A stretch of 64,000 nucleotides of DNA. It comes from Flavobacteriaceae bacterium. GTDB lineage: Bacteria; Bacteroidota; Bacteroidia; Flavobacteriales; Flavobacteriaceae. The notes beneath the pieces were generated by a model that was given only the letters and a program-made list of their open reading frames with translations, had not been told where the DNA came from and did not search any database. The stretch lies in contig CANFHX010000001.1 in NCBI GenBank assembly GCA_947446865.1, positions 158,098-222,097 of the forward strand, given 5' to 3'. Numbering within the stretch: the stretch's first letter is position 1; every line of letters begins with the position of its first letter. A program made the position numbers and the translations under genes. Of this stretch, positions 39,239 through 48,974 are shown in pieces.

Positions 39239-42200
39239 ATGCAAGAAGGTATATCCGGTAAAATAGCACACTTTTTCATCAACTCTAAATTGACCATTCT
39301 GTTAATGGTTGGTTTGATGATTATTGGTGTATACAGTTCGTTTTTAATCCCAAGGGAAGAAGAACCACAAATTAATGTTCCAATGGCCGACGTAATGGTG
39401 GGTTATCCTGGCGCAAGTCCGAGTGAAGTAGAAAGTCGCGTGGTAAAACCATTAGAAAAAATCCTTTCCAACATCAAAGGAGTAGAACACGTGCACAGTA
39501 TGGCCATGAACGGCCAAGCAATGTTGATTGTTCAATTTTATGTGGGTCAAGATGTAGAGCGTTCGTATGTAAAATTGTACGACGAGTTGGCGAAACACGA
39601 AAATATGTTTCCACAAGGCGTTTACAAACCCATGGTAAAAACCCGTTCTATTGACGATGTTCCTATGTTGGGATTGACCCTTTGGAGTGAGAAATTGAAT
39701 GATTATGAAATCCGTCAAATTGCCGAAGAAGTTACATCGGAAGTAGAAAAAGTAAAAGACGTTGCTATTACCCGTGAAATTGGTGGAAGAAACCGCCAAG
39801 TAAAAGTGGTTTTAGACAAAGATAAAATGGCCGAAAATGGAGTAGATGCTCTTGGAATTATGCAAATGATTCAAGCCAATAACGGCAGTTCACAATCGGG
39901 AAGTTTTGTCAATAACGATCAAGAATATTTGGTTACAACCGGACAATTTTTAAAATCTTCGGAAGATATTGAGAATTTAGTGGTAGGTGTCAATGCTAAT
40001 TTGCCAGTGTATTTAAAACAAGTGGCTAAAGTAGAAGACGGACCTTCCACACCAAGCAGTTATGTTTCTTTTGGATATGGTAAAGCCAACGAAAAATTCA
40101 AAACTGCAAAATCAGAATATCCTGCCGTAACTATTTCTATCGGAAAAGTAAAAGGTGCCGATGCCATGAAAATATCCGAGAAGATATTGGAACGCGTAGA
40201 GCAATTGAAGAAAACAATAATTACCAACGATGTTCACGTAGAAGTTACCCGTAATTATGGAGAAACGGCTTCGGATAAAGTTGGCGAATTGTTACTTCAC
40301 CTAGGAATAGCCATTATTGCCGTTACCTTTTTAGTAATCTTAGCCATGGGATGGCGTGGTGGATTGGTAGTGTTTTTCTCCGTTCCGTTAACCTTTGCTT
40401 TGACCTTGTTTGCCTATTATTTATTAGGATATACCTTAAATAGAATCACCCTTTTTGCCTTAGTTTTCGTGGTCGGAATTGTGGTAGACGATAGTATCAT
40501 CATTGCCGAAAACATGCACCGCCATTTCAAAATGAAGCGATTGCCGTTCAAACAAGCAGCAATTTACGCCATAAACGAAGTAGGAAATCCAACCATTTTG
40601 GCAACCTTCACGGTTATTGCAGCAATACTTCCGATGGCATTTGTATCTGGAATGATGGGGCCTTACATGAGTCCGATGCCAATTGGTGCGTCTATTGCCA
40701 TGTTACTTTCGTTATTCGTAGCATTGACCGTTACGCCTTACTTAGGATACCATTTGTTACAAGAAAAAGAAGAACAAAAACACAAAGTAGAACAAGGTTT
40801 AGAAGCCAATTGGGTTTATAAAATCTATAACAAACTGGAACGTCCGTTATTGGAAAGCAGTAAAAAACGACGTATTTTAGTTGGACTAACCGTAGTGTTA
40901 TTAATAGGTTCTGTACTGATGTTTTTTACCAAATCGGTAATTGTAAAAATGTTGCCTTTTGATAATAAAAACGAATTTCAAGTGGTGGTTGACATGCCCG
41001 AAGGAACTACTTTAGAACGCACTGCAGCAGTAACTCAAGAAATTGCGCAATACCTTTCTACCGTTCCAGAAGTGGTGAATTATCAAAATTATATTGGAAC
41101 TTCTGCACCAATTACCTTTAACGGATTGGTTCGTCATTACGACTTGCGTGGTGGTAGCAATATGGCCGATATTCAAGTGAATTTGTTGCATAAAGAAGAA
41201 CGCGATATGCAAAGTCACGGAATTGCAAAAGAAGTGCGTCCTGAAATTCAGAAGATTGCTAAAAAATATGGTGCTAATGTAAAAATCATCGAAGTGCCAC
41301 CAGGACCACCTGTTTTATCAACTTTGGTAGCCGAAATTTATGGGCCAAATTATAAAGACCAAATCAAAGTGGCCAATCAGGTGAAAACAATTTTGGAAAC
41401 TACTTCGGATATTGTGGATGTCGATTGGATGACGGAAGACAATCAAACGGAATACAAACTGGAAGTGGACAAAGAAAAAGCGATGCTTAACGGAATTGCT
41501 CCACAGCAAGTGGTTGGAAATTTGACTTATTTGTTAAAGGAATATCCAATTTCTAATTTGTACGATGAAAATTCTAATGACAACGTTGGAATTGTTCTTT
41601 CGCTTGATGATAAAGATAAAACGAGTTTGCAAGATATTGAAAACCTGAAAATCAAGGGAAGTCGTGGCAACGTAGTTCCGGTTAGTGATTTGGTTAAAGT
41701 GGTTAAAGATACTTTGCAGAAGACCATTTACAGAAAAGATCAAAAACGTGTGGTTTATGTAACGGCAGACATGGCTGGAGCATTAGAAAGTCCGGTGTAT
41801 GCAATTCTGGGGATGAATGAAAAACTTCAAAAAATGCACTTGCCAAAAGGCTATAAAGTGAACGAATTGTATATGGACCAACCCACAGATGAAAGTGATT
41901 TTACTGTAAAATGGGATGGTGAATGGCAAATAACGTTGGAAGTTTTCCGAGATTTGGGAGTAGCATTTATGGTTGTAATTGTAATTATTTACATGCTGAT
42001 TGTAGGTTGGTTTCAAAACTTCAAAACGCCAATGGTAATGATGATGGCAATTCCACTTTCGTTAATCGGAATTGTTTTCGGACACTGGTTATTAGGAGCA
42101 TTTTTTACTGCAACTTCCTTTATCGGAATGATTGCCTTAGCCGGTGTAATGGTCCGGAACTCGGTCTTGCTCATCGACTTTATTGAAATCCGATTGAACG

Positions 42201-42472
42201 ATGGCATTCCATTAAAACAAGCCATTATTGAAGCAGGAGCCGTTCGAACAACCCCAATTTTATTAACCACAGGAGCCGTAGTTATTGGAGCATCCATCAT
42301 ATTATTTGATCCAATATTTCAAGGATTGGCCATCTCTTTAGTATTTGGAGCCATTGTTTCCACCGTACTTACTTTATTGGTTGTGCCGATAATTTATTAT
42401 GTTACCGAAAGAAAAAAATGGGAAACTCCCCAAGATTCAGAGGAAACCCAAGACCATGAACCTAATATTTAA
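39239..42472 (+). CDS. RND efflux inner membrane permease (HAE1/AcrB-like)
   Basis: 'VMVGYPGASPSEVESRVVKPLEKIL', 'ALVFVVGIVVDDSIIIAENMHRH', 'ATSFIGMIALAGVMVRNSVLLIDFIE'; 1077 aa. Confidence 0.95.
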   Translation: MQEGISGKIAHFFINSKLTILLMVGLMIIGVYSSFLIPREEEPQINVPMADVMVGYPGASPSEVESRVVKPLEKILSNIKGVEHVHSMAMNGQAMLIVQFYVGQDVERSYVKLYDELAKHENMFPQGVYKPMVKTRSIDDVPMLGLTLWSEKLNDYEIRQIAEEVTSEVEKVKDVAITREIGGRNRQVKVVLDKDKMAENGVDALGIMQMIQANNGSSQSGSFVNNDQEYLVTTGQFLKSSEDIENLVVGVNANLPVYLKQVAKVEDGPSTPSSYVSFGYGKANEKFKTAKSEYPAVTISIGKVKGADAMKISEKILERVEQLKKTIITNDVHVEVTRNYGETASDKVGELLLHLGIAIIAVTFLVILAMGWRGGLVVFFSVPLTFALTLFAYYLLGYTLNRITLFALVFVVGIVVDDSIIIAENMHRHFKMKRLPFKQAAIYAINEVGNPTILATFTVIAAILPMAFVSGMMGPYMSPMPIGASIAMLLSLFVALTVTPYLGYHLLQEKEEQKHKVEQGLEANWVYKIYNKLERPLLESSKKRRILVGLTVVLLIGSVLMFFTKSVIVKMLPFDNKNEFQVVVDMPEGTTLERTAAVTQEIAQYLSTVPEVVNYQNYIGTSAPITFNGLVRHYDLRGGSNMADIQVNLLHKEERDMQSHGIAKEVRPEIQKIAKKYGANVKIIEVPPGPPVLSTLVAEIYGPNYKDQIKVANQVKTILETTSDIVDVDWMTEDNQTEYKLEVDKEKAMLNGIAPQQVVGNLTYLLKEYPISNLYDENSNDNVGIVLSLDDKDKTSLQDIENLKIKGSRGNVVPVSDLVKVVKDTLQKTIYRKDQKRVVYVTADMAGALESPVYAILGMNEKLQKMHLPKGYKVNELYMDQPTDESDFTVKWDGEWQITLEVFRDLGVAFMVVIVIIYMLIVGWFQNFKTPMVMMMAIPLSLIGIVFGHWLLGAFFTATSFIGMIALAGVMVRNSVLLIDFIEIRLNDGIPLKQAIIEAGAVRTTPILLTTGAVVIGASIILFDPIFQGLAISLVFGAIVSTVLTLLVVPIIYYVTERKKWETPQDSEETQDHEPNI

Positions 42473-42476
42473 TATC

Positions 42477-42782
42477 ATGAAATTACTAATAATAACCGCG
42501 ATTGAATCCTTTGAAAAGGAAATCAAAATAATGCTTAAAAAAGCAAACGTTACAACCTTTAGTTATAAAAAAGTAACTGGTTTTAGAGATATTTCGGGAG
42601 AAGCAATTGAAAATAATTGGTTTGCTACAGAAATTAATGAAACCGAATCTATTTTATTTTATGCCTTCGTGCCCAAAGAAAATGTGGATTTATGTTTTGA
42701 TTTTGTAACCGATTTTAACGCCAAACAGGAAACGTTATCACACATTCATGTGGCAGTTTTAAACATTGAAAAATCTAATTAA
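42477..42782 (+). CDS. small conserved protein following RND permease (PII-like fold possible)
   Basis: Start placed at MKLLIITAIESFEKEIKIMLKKANVTTFSYKKVTGF; the listed ORF start at 42399 would overlap the permease. Confidence 0.7.
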   Translation: MKLLIITAIESFEKEIKIMLKKANVTTFSYKKVTGFRDISGEAIENNWFATEINETESILFYAFVPKENVDLCFDFVTDFNAKQETLSHIHVAVLNIEKSN

Positions 42783-42831
42783 TAATTAATGCTTTGCGCC
42801 TTTGCGTCTTAGCGAGAAATAAAAAAACATT

Positions 42832-43017
42832 ATGAAAAACAGAATCGTAAGAGCAATAGCAGGAACTTTTATCCTAATAAGTGTAATTTTATCTATTTAT
42901 GTAAATCAAAATTGGCTATGGTTCACCGCATTTGTGGGGGCTAATTTATTACAATCCTCTATAACCAAATGGTGTTTGATGGACGATATTTTGACTAAAC
43001 TTGGGGTGAAAGACTAA
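42832..43017 (+). CDS. DUF2892 family (YgaP-like) small membrane protein
   Basis: 'NRIVRAIAGTFILISVILSIYVNQNWLWFTAFVGANLLQSSITKWCLMDDILTKLGV'. Confidence 0.88.
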   Translation: MKNRIVRAIAGTFILISVILSIYVNQNWLWFTAFVGANLLQSSITKWCLMDDILTKLGVKD

Positions 43018-43040
43018 ATAGAATTTAGAATACTATTTTC

Positions 43041-43078
43041 AAAACAGCAGTAAGCAAAAGTTTACTGCTGTTTTTTTA
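43041..43078 (+). terminator. rho-independent terminator
   Basis: aaaacagcagtaagcaaaagtttactgctgttttttt. Confidence 0.88.
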
Positions 43079-43555
43079 TGCTTTAATAGTTTTCTTTATT
43101 TTGAGATTTTCAACAACGGGCTCTTGAATTACATTCAAAAATTCAATATATTTTTCTCGTCTAGAATTAATAAATGCTTCTCGATCTTGAAATATTTCAG
43201 CCTTTATGGCCATTTGAGATTCATTTAAAATAGCTTCTGATAGCGATTCGATAGAAAACAAATACAATTCTACAAGAACTGGCAGCACACAAATTCCTTT
43301 GCGAGTAGCAATAAATGTGGCACTTTTTTTAGTGCCTTTGGGATTGAATTTAGAAATGAATCCTGCTTCCTCTAAATAAACCAATCGGTTGGTAAGAATG
43401 TTACTTGCGATTTTTTCTTTAGAATTTGAAAATTCTTTAAAAGTAGATTTTCGATGCAACAACATATCACGCAAAATCAACAACGACCATTTGTCGCCAA
43501 ATAAATCAACAGAAACGGCAATTGCGCAGGTAGATCTAAAATTATTGTTCGTCAT
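43076..43555 (-). CDS. HxlR family transcriptional regulator
   Basis: 'CAIAVSVDLFGDKWSLLILRDMLLHRKSTFKEFSNSKEKIASNILTNRLVYLEEAGFI'. Confidence 0.93.
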   Translation of the reverse strand: MTNNNFRSTCAIAVSVDLFGDKWSLLILRDMLLHRKSTFKEFSNSKEKIASNILTNRLVYLEEAGFISKFNPKGTKKSATFIATRKGICVLPVLVELYLFSIESLSEAILNESQMAIKAEIFQDREAFINSRREKYIEFLNVIQEPVVENLKIKKTIKA

Positions 43556-43661
43556 GAGTTTATTTAAGAAATCGAATGTTTTTTAAGAAGAAAATTATAG
43601 TACAAAATTACTTATTAAAATTTTTAAAAAAAGTAAAATTAACAATTTATTAGTTTGTTAG

Positions 43662-43691
43662 TTGCGATTTGAAAGTAATTTTATATGTTTG
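43662..43691 (+). promoter_or_regulatory. Bacteroidota-type promoter candidate (TTG-N19-TATGTTTG) for the NTF2-like lipoprotein genes
   Basis: TTG at 43662-43664 and TAnnTTTG (tatgtttg) at 43684-43691 in the divergent region with hxlR; 32 bp upstream of the proposed ATG at 43724. Confidence 0.55.
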
Positions 43692-43723
43692 CAATCCTAT
43701 TAATCCTATTAACCAAATCTATT

Positions 43724-44194
43724 ATGAAAAAAATTATCCTAACTGCACTAGTTGCAACTACTCTATTTGCTTGCAAAGAAACTGCAACGCCAAAACCAGA
43801 ATTTGATTTAGCAAATGCTAAAAAAGAAATTGAAGCAGCCAATGAAACCTTAACTAATGCTTTAGCAAAAGGAGATTCTGCAACTGTTGGAAATTCCTAT
43901 ACAATGGATGCAAAATTTTTAGAGTCTAACATTCCAGCCGTTGTAGGACGTGCTAAAATCCAAAACCTTTGGGCTGGATATATCAATATGGGAGCCACCA
44001 AATTAAAATTAACCACTTTAGATGTTTGGGGAAATGAAAATTTAATTACCGAAGAAGGTACTTATGATTTCAAATCCAAAGAAGACAAGCCTGTAGGCAT
44101 TGGAAAATATATGGCAGTTTGGAAAAAAGAAGATGGAAAATGGAAACTTTATAGAGACATGGCAAATTCTGACTTACCAATATCAAAAGAATAA
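43724..44194 (+). CDS. NTF2-like (DUF4440/SnoaL-type) lipoprotein 1
   Basis: Start at MKKIILTALVATTLFACKE (lipobox LFAC); 'GDSATVGNSYTMDAKFLESNIPAVVGRAKIQNLW...YMAVWKKEDGKWKLYRDMANSD'. Confidence 0.88.
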   Translation: MKKIILTALVATTLFACKETATPKPEFDLANAKKEIEAANETLTNALAKGDSATVGNSYTMDAKFLESNIPAVVGRAKIQNLWAGYINMGATKLKLTTLDVWGNENLITEEGTYDFKSKEDKPVGIGKYMAVWKKEDGKWKLYRDMANSDLPISKE

Positions 44195-44237
44195 TTCAAT
44201 TATTAATTCAAATTCAATTAACCTAAATCAAACTAAA

Positions 44238-44765
44238 ATGAAAAAAACAATTGCCCTTATCGCCTTAACAGGCCTATTATTTATCTCTTGCAAGAAAGAG
44301 GAAACCGCTGCGCCAGTAGCAGCAACGAGTGAAATTCCTGCAACTGCAGATGGTTACACAACTCATGAATCTGAAAACATTGATTTAATAAAAAAATGTA
44401 ATTCTTGTTGGGAAAATGGTAATGTTGTAGAATATAAAGCGTATTATGCTGACGATGCAATTTTCCATGATAATGGAAAGCAAACAACCCTTGCGGAAAA
44501 TATTTCAAATAACGGGAATTTTCAAAAAATGGGAATTAAACCAACCATGAAATATGATGAAATTTGGGAAAGCATAGACAATAAAGCAAATAAAAAAGGT
44601 GTAAAAAATTACGTACTTGCTTATTGCACGAATACTTGGACCAAAGGAACTAAAACTTTAGAAGCCGTTGTGTTTCAAATAGACGCCATTAAAGATGGTA
44701 AAATTGTAGAAGAATGGAACGTTTATGACTCTGCAAAACTTATGGAATTAGTTAACTCAAAATAA
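44238..44765 (+). CDS. NTF2-like lipoprotein 2
   Basis: Start at MKKTIALIALTGLLFISCKKEE (lipobox); listed ORF start at 44100 overlaps the previous gene. Confidence 0.85.
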   Translation: MKKTIALIALTGLLFISCKKEETAAPVAATSEIPATADGYTTHESENIDLIKKCNSCWENGNVVEYKAYYADDAIFHDNGKQTTLAENISNNGNFQKMGIKPTMKYDEIWESIDNKANKKGVKNYVLAYCTNTWTKGTKTLEAVVFQIDAIKDGKIVEEWNVYDSAKLMELVNSK

Positions 44766-44771
44766 AAAAAC

Positions 44772-45257
44772 ATGAAAAAAACAATTGCCCTTATCGCATT
44801 AACCTGCTCTCTTTTTGTTGGATGCAAAAATGAAAGTGCCGATAAAGAAAAAATTGCTCAAGACAACATTAAATCCTATTCCAAAACTTGGGATTTAGTT
44901 ATTAATGAAGGAAAAGTAGATGTTTTAGACACTGCTTATGCTGCCGATATCGTATTACATACTGTCCCTGAAATTAAAGGTATAGCAAAATCTAAAGCCT
45001 ATTATGCAAATTTTGTTACTGGATTTTCTAACAGACAATTTATCGTAAAAGATATATTTGCTCAAGGAGATAAACTAACCAAATACTGGGAGTTCAAAGG
45101 AACACATACTGGAGATTTCATGGGAATTCCTGCAACAGGAAAAACCATTGATGTAGAAGGATGTACCATTGCCCGAATGGTAAACGGAAAAATTGTGGAA
45201 GAAAGAGATTTCATGGATAACATGGATTTCTTAAAACAATTAGGCTTAATGAAATAA
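44772..45257 (+). CDS. NTF2-like lipoprotein 3 (SnoaL/ester-cyclase-like)
   Basis: MKKTIALIALTCSLFVGCKNE; 'GEPTGDFMGIPATGKTIDVEGCTIARMVNGKIVEERDFMDNMDFLKQLGLMK'-type C-terminus. Confidence 0.88.
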   Translation: MKKTIALIALTCSLFVGCKNESADKEKIAQDNIKSYSKTWDLVINEGKVDVLDTAYAADIVLHTVPEIKGIAKSKAYYANFVTGFSNRQFIVKDIFAQGDKLTKYWEFKGTHTGDFMGIPATGKTIDVEGCTIARMVNGKIVEERDFMDNMDFLKQLGLMK

Positions 45258-45283
45258 TAGATTAAACTAGCCAAAAACCATTA

Positions 45284-45312
45284 AAGACTGTCCCATAAGA
45301 CAGTCTTTTTTT
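45284..45312 (+). terminator. rho-independent terminator
   Basis: aaagactgtcccataagacagtcttttttt. Confidence 0.88.
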
Positions 45313-45498
45313 GCTTTAAATTGAACATAGAATTACTAATAATCCGATTTCTACCAATTTTAAAATCACCTGAAAAACCCTGGTTAAATTATAAAAATTA
45401 TATAAATTGAGTTTTACCTAACGAGTAATAAATTATATTTGCTAACCTATAGTGCTTTCGGGTAGTCTATTTGGTTTCGAATTAGAAAATCTCTTTAC

Positions 45499-46731
45499 AT
45501 GTTCTCGATAAAATCTCTTTTTACTTTTGTTTTGGTAGCGTTTTTGGCGGTAACCTTGCGAGCGCAAAAAATTGACGACTGGGTAGTTAAAAAGATAGAT
45601 TCCACTGCTTTAAATGGTATTGATTATTCTAAAAACAACCTCGAGAATACGAATTCGATGTTTCCGTTGTTGGCTAAATTGTATAAGATTAAACATTTTA
45701 GCAAAGAAAATGCGGTCTTTGTTCATATTGGAGATTCGCATATTCAAGCCGATGTAGCAACTTCGGTTATCCGAAATGAATTGCAAAGTTATTTTGGTAA
45801 TGCCGGCCGTGGATTGGTTTTTCCGTACCAAGTCGGAAAATCGAATGCGCCTTACGATATTGTTTCGAGTTCTAAAAGCAGCTGGAAAAGCAACCGCTTG
45901 GCGCGAATAGACACGCTTATTACTTGTGGTGTTTCGGCATTTGGTTTGCAATCGCAAAGTGTTAATCCGGAATTTAATTTGGAACTACGATCTATTAACG
46001 GCGTTCGAGATAATTTTGATAAAGTAAATTTATTTATGGGTGGTCCGATATCGGAATTGTATATGGAATACAACGATACCCAAGCCGAAAATGGTTGTTA
46101 TCCGTTGGCTCCCGATTATACCGTTTTTAATTTAAAATCGCCTACCTCTGGCTTCCGATTGACGTTCCCCACTACCGATTCCATTCGTTTTTATGGTGCC
46201 TCGCTTGAAAAAAAGGATGCTTGCGGAATTATCTACCACAGCATTGGTGCAAATGGTGCTAAATATTCGGATTATAATAAAACCAAACAGTTTTGGAAGC
46301 AACTAAACAAGTTGCGTGCCGATTGCTACATTGTTTCACTAGGAACCAATGAAGCACAAGATCCAAATTTAACTGCCGAGGGGTTTCTAATAGAAGTGAA
46401 AATTATGGTTGCTAAATTGCAATTGGTTTCTCCCAAAGCTTGTATTATTCTTACCACGCCACCAGTTTCTTATTATAAAAAAAGGAACCCCAATTTCTCT
46501 TTAGAAGTTATTACGAGTGCCTTGATAGAGTATTGCAATGCCAATAATTTGGTCTATTGGGATTTATTTAATGTCTCCCAAGGTTTGGAAGGTGCTAAAA
46601 TTTGGAGGAAGAAACAACTCCTCCGACAAGATTTAGTGCATTTCTCTAGAGAAGGTTATGTCTTGCAAGGAAACTTATTTGTAGATGCTTTCGCAAAAGT
46701 GTGGAACGAGTTTTTGTGTAAGAATTATTAA
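45499..46731 (+). CDS. SGNH/GDSL hydrolase family protein
   Basis: 'FVHIGDSHIQADVATSVIRNELQSYFG' (GDS block) and 'QDLVHFSREGYVLQGNLF' (block V His). Confidence 0.85.
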   Translation: MFSIKSLFTFVLVAFLAVTLRAQKIDDWVVKKIDSTALNGIDYSKNNLENTNSMFPLLAKLYKIKHFSKENAVFVHIGDSHIQADVATSVIRNELQSYFGNAGRGLVFPYQVGKSNAPYDIVSSSKSSWKSNRLARIDTLITCGVSAFGLQSQSVNPEFNLELRSINGVRDNFDKVNLFMGGPISELYMEYNDTQAENGCYPLAPDYTVFNLKSPTSGFRLTFPTTDSIRFYGASLEKKDACGIIYHSIGANGAKYSDYNKTKQFWKQLNKLRADCYIVSLGTNEAQDPNLTAEGFLIEVKIMVAKLQLVSPKACIILTTPPVSYYKKRNPNFSLEVITSALIEYCNANNLVYWDLFNVSQGLEGAKIWRKKQLLRQDLVHFSREGYVLQGNLFVDAFAKVWNEFLCKNY

Positions 46732-46735
46732 GTTT

Positions 46736-47071
46736 TTACCCTGCAATTTTCACAACACTGTCTAAAAGTTCTACATTAAAATTTACTTTCGCATTTAATG
46801 CTTTAAAGACTTTAAGGATGGTTTCGAGAGTAACATTAGTAGTATTGTTTTCTAGTTTTGAGATTTGCGCTCTTTGAACTCCAATTAGTTTTCCTAAATC
46901 TTCTTGCGTCATATTCTTTCCTAAACGCACTTTTTTTATTAGATTGCCTAGTAGTTCCATTTGAAGTTCTTGTTCGTAAAAGGCTCTTTTTACAGTGCCA
47001 ATTTCTCCAATAAATTCGTCTTTGATTTCATCAAAAGAGAATATTTCCAAGTCTGTATCTTTATTTTTCAT
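46736..47071 (-). CDS. XRE-family antitoxin (HTH)
   Basis: 'LGNLIKKVRLGKNMTQEDLGKLIGVQRAQISKLENNTTNVTLETILKVFKALNAKV'; overlaps the toxin ORF end at 47061. Confidence 0.88.
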   Translation of the reverse strand: MKNKDTDLEIFSFDEIKDEFIGEIGTVKRAFYEQELQMELLGNLIKKVRLGKNMTQEDLGKLIGVQRAQISKLENNTTNVTLETILKVFKALNAKVNFNVELLDSVVKIAG

Positions 47072-47411
47072 TTCTCTTATCTTTAAGTTCAAAGTATCTC
47101 AATCTAATATTTTCGGCTTTTTCTATTTCTTTTTCAGGAGTTTTTCCGGTTTTCTTAATTATTCCGTGGGTTGCTAGAACTAACGTATTAATTTTCTCTG
47201 TTTTGTCCCAAAAGGCAAAAATTCGGAAGTAAGTTTTATTGTACAAAGTTCGAAACTCCCATATTTCCCCTTTCAATTTTTTGAACAACTCAGTATCATT
47301 TTTAATTTTCGATTTGTCAATATTAAAAATGATCTTGTCCCGACTTTTTTCTTCTAATCCAAGAAGAAATTCCCTAGCCTCCGTTAAAAAAAGTACTTTA
47401 AATTTATCCAT
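47061..47411 (-). CDS. RelE/HigB-like (Gp49-type) toxin
   Basis: 'LTEAREFLLGLEEKSRDKIIFNIDKSK...FKKLKGEIWEFRTLYNKTYFRIFAFWDKTEKINTLVLATHGIIKKTGKTPEKEIEKAENIR'. Confidence 0.9.
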   Translation of the reverse strand: MDKFKVLFLTEAREFLLGLEEKSRDKIIFNIDKSKIKNDTELFKKLKGEIWEFRTLYNKTYFRIFAFWDKTEKINTLVLATHGIIKKTGKTPEKEIEKAENIRLRYFELKDKRNEK

Positions 47412-47495
47412 TCAAATACGATTGTTTCCATACAAAGATACAAACAAAATAAAAAGAGGTGAATATTTTTTTAAAATATTTTAAGAAACGAAACT

Positions 47496-48974
47496 CTAAA
47501 ACTGCAAATAAATTGGCATTACTGGTTGTGCGCTTTTAAAGAAGGAATACAAAGCAATAAATAAAAACATTCCCACAACGTAGTACACCATAGGAAAACG
47601 CTTTTGTTTTTCTATGATTTTTTCCGGGAAACTGTCTGGAATTAGGTGAATTAAATAGCCAATTACAATTAGTATAATAACGTATTTATAATTTTCTACA
47701 TATTCATAAGCACCGTCAAAAGTGAATTGGTATACTATCTGATGGATGAATTGCAAAGCGTTATCCAAATTACTCGCTTTGAAGAAAATCCAACAGAAAC
47801 ATACAAAATGAAAGGTAATAATAGCAAAGAAAAAGTTGCTAACTGCCGATGGAAAAATTTTAATTCTTCCGAAAAGGAATGTCCATAGTTTGTTAATCAT
47901 CAAACCCGTTCCGTGCATTGCTCCCCAAATAATAAAATTCCAACTAGCACCATGCCAAAAACCGCCAATTAACATCGTTAAGAATAAATTCAAATTGGTT
48001 CTGAATTTACCTTTTCGATTACCACCCATAGAAATGTACAAGTAATCGCGCAACCAACTAGATAACGATATGTGCCATCTGCGCCAGAATTCACTCACCG
48101 ATTTACTTTGATAAGGCGACAAAAAGTTAGTCGGGATAGTAATCCCCATCCATTTAGAAATTCCGATAGCAACATCGCTATAACCACTAAAGTCACAGTA
48201 AATAACAATAGCATAGCCGTACAACGCCACTAAACATTCCAATCCATTATGCAGGTGTGGCCCATCAAAAACATAGTTTACTAAATTCACCGAAATATAA
48301 TCGGAGATGATTAATTTCTTGGTCAATCCAGTAATTATCAAATAAAATCCTTTCGAGAAATCGGTGTCGCTTACAAAATAATCTTTCTTTAACTGAGGAA
48401 TAAAATCTTTAGCACGAACTATTGGACCCATTACCAATTTCGGGAAGAACGAAAGAAACAACATATAATTCACGATTCCTTTTTCAGGTTCTATTTCCCC
48501 GCGGTATACATCTATAGTGTAACTTAGATTTTCGAAAGTAAAAAACGAAATCCCTATTGGCAATAAAATATGTAAAGCATCAAATTTTAACGTAGAAAAA
48601 TTATTCAAAACCTCTAAAAAGAAATTGGTATATTTGAAATAAAACAACAATCCGAGATTGAAAATTACACTTAAAAACAGTAAGAATTGTTTGCCGCCTT
48701 TCTTCTTCACCTTGAAAATCCAATTGGAAATACCGTAGTTGAAAAATGCCGAAAGAATCACAATTAACACAAAACCACCACTTGCTTTATAGAAAAAATA
48801 CAACGAAAACAAGGTAAGAACCATCGCTCTATGCTTGTAGTTTTTTCTAAAAAGGTAATAGAACACGATAAACGCCGATAAAAAATACACGAAAAACCCA
48901 TTGTTAAACAACAACGGACTATGAGCATCATACAACAACTGCTCTTTTACGCTATTCCAATCTATTTGTATCAT
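47496..48974 (-). CDS. MBOAT family O-acyltransferase (AlgI-like)
   Basis: 'LPIGISFFTFENLSYTIDVYRGEI', 'FWRRWHISLSSWLRDYLYISMGGNRKG', 'LIGGFWHGASWNFIIWGAMHG'. Confidence 0.95.
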   Translation of the reverse strand: MIQIDWNSVKEQLLYDAHSPLLFNNGFFVYFLSAFIVFYYLFRKNYKHRAMVLTLFSLYFFYKASGGFVLIVILSAFFNYGISNWIFKVKKKGGKQFLLFLSVIFNLGLLFYFKYTNFFLEVLNNFSTLKFDALHILLPIGISFFTFENLSYTIDVYRGEIEPEKGIVNYMLFLSFFPKLVMGPIVRAKDFIPQLKKDYFVSDTDFSKGFYLIITGLTKKLIISDYISVNLVNYVFDGPHLHNGLECLVALYGYAIVIYCDFSGYSDVAIGISKWMGITIPTNFLSPYQSKSVSEFWRRWHISLSSWLRDYLYISMGGNRKGKFRTNLNLFLTMLIGGFWHGASWNFIIWGAMHGTGLMINKLWTFLFGRIKIFPSAVSNFFFAIITFHFVCFCWIFFKASNLDNALQFIHQIVYQFTFDGAYEYVENYKYVIILIVIGYLIHLIPDSFPEKIIEKQKRFPMVYYVVGMFLFIALYSFFKSAQPVMPIYLQF

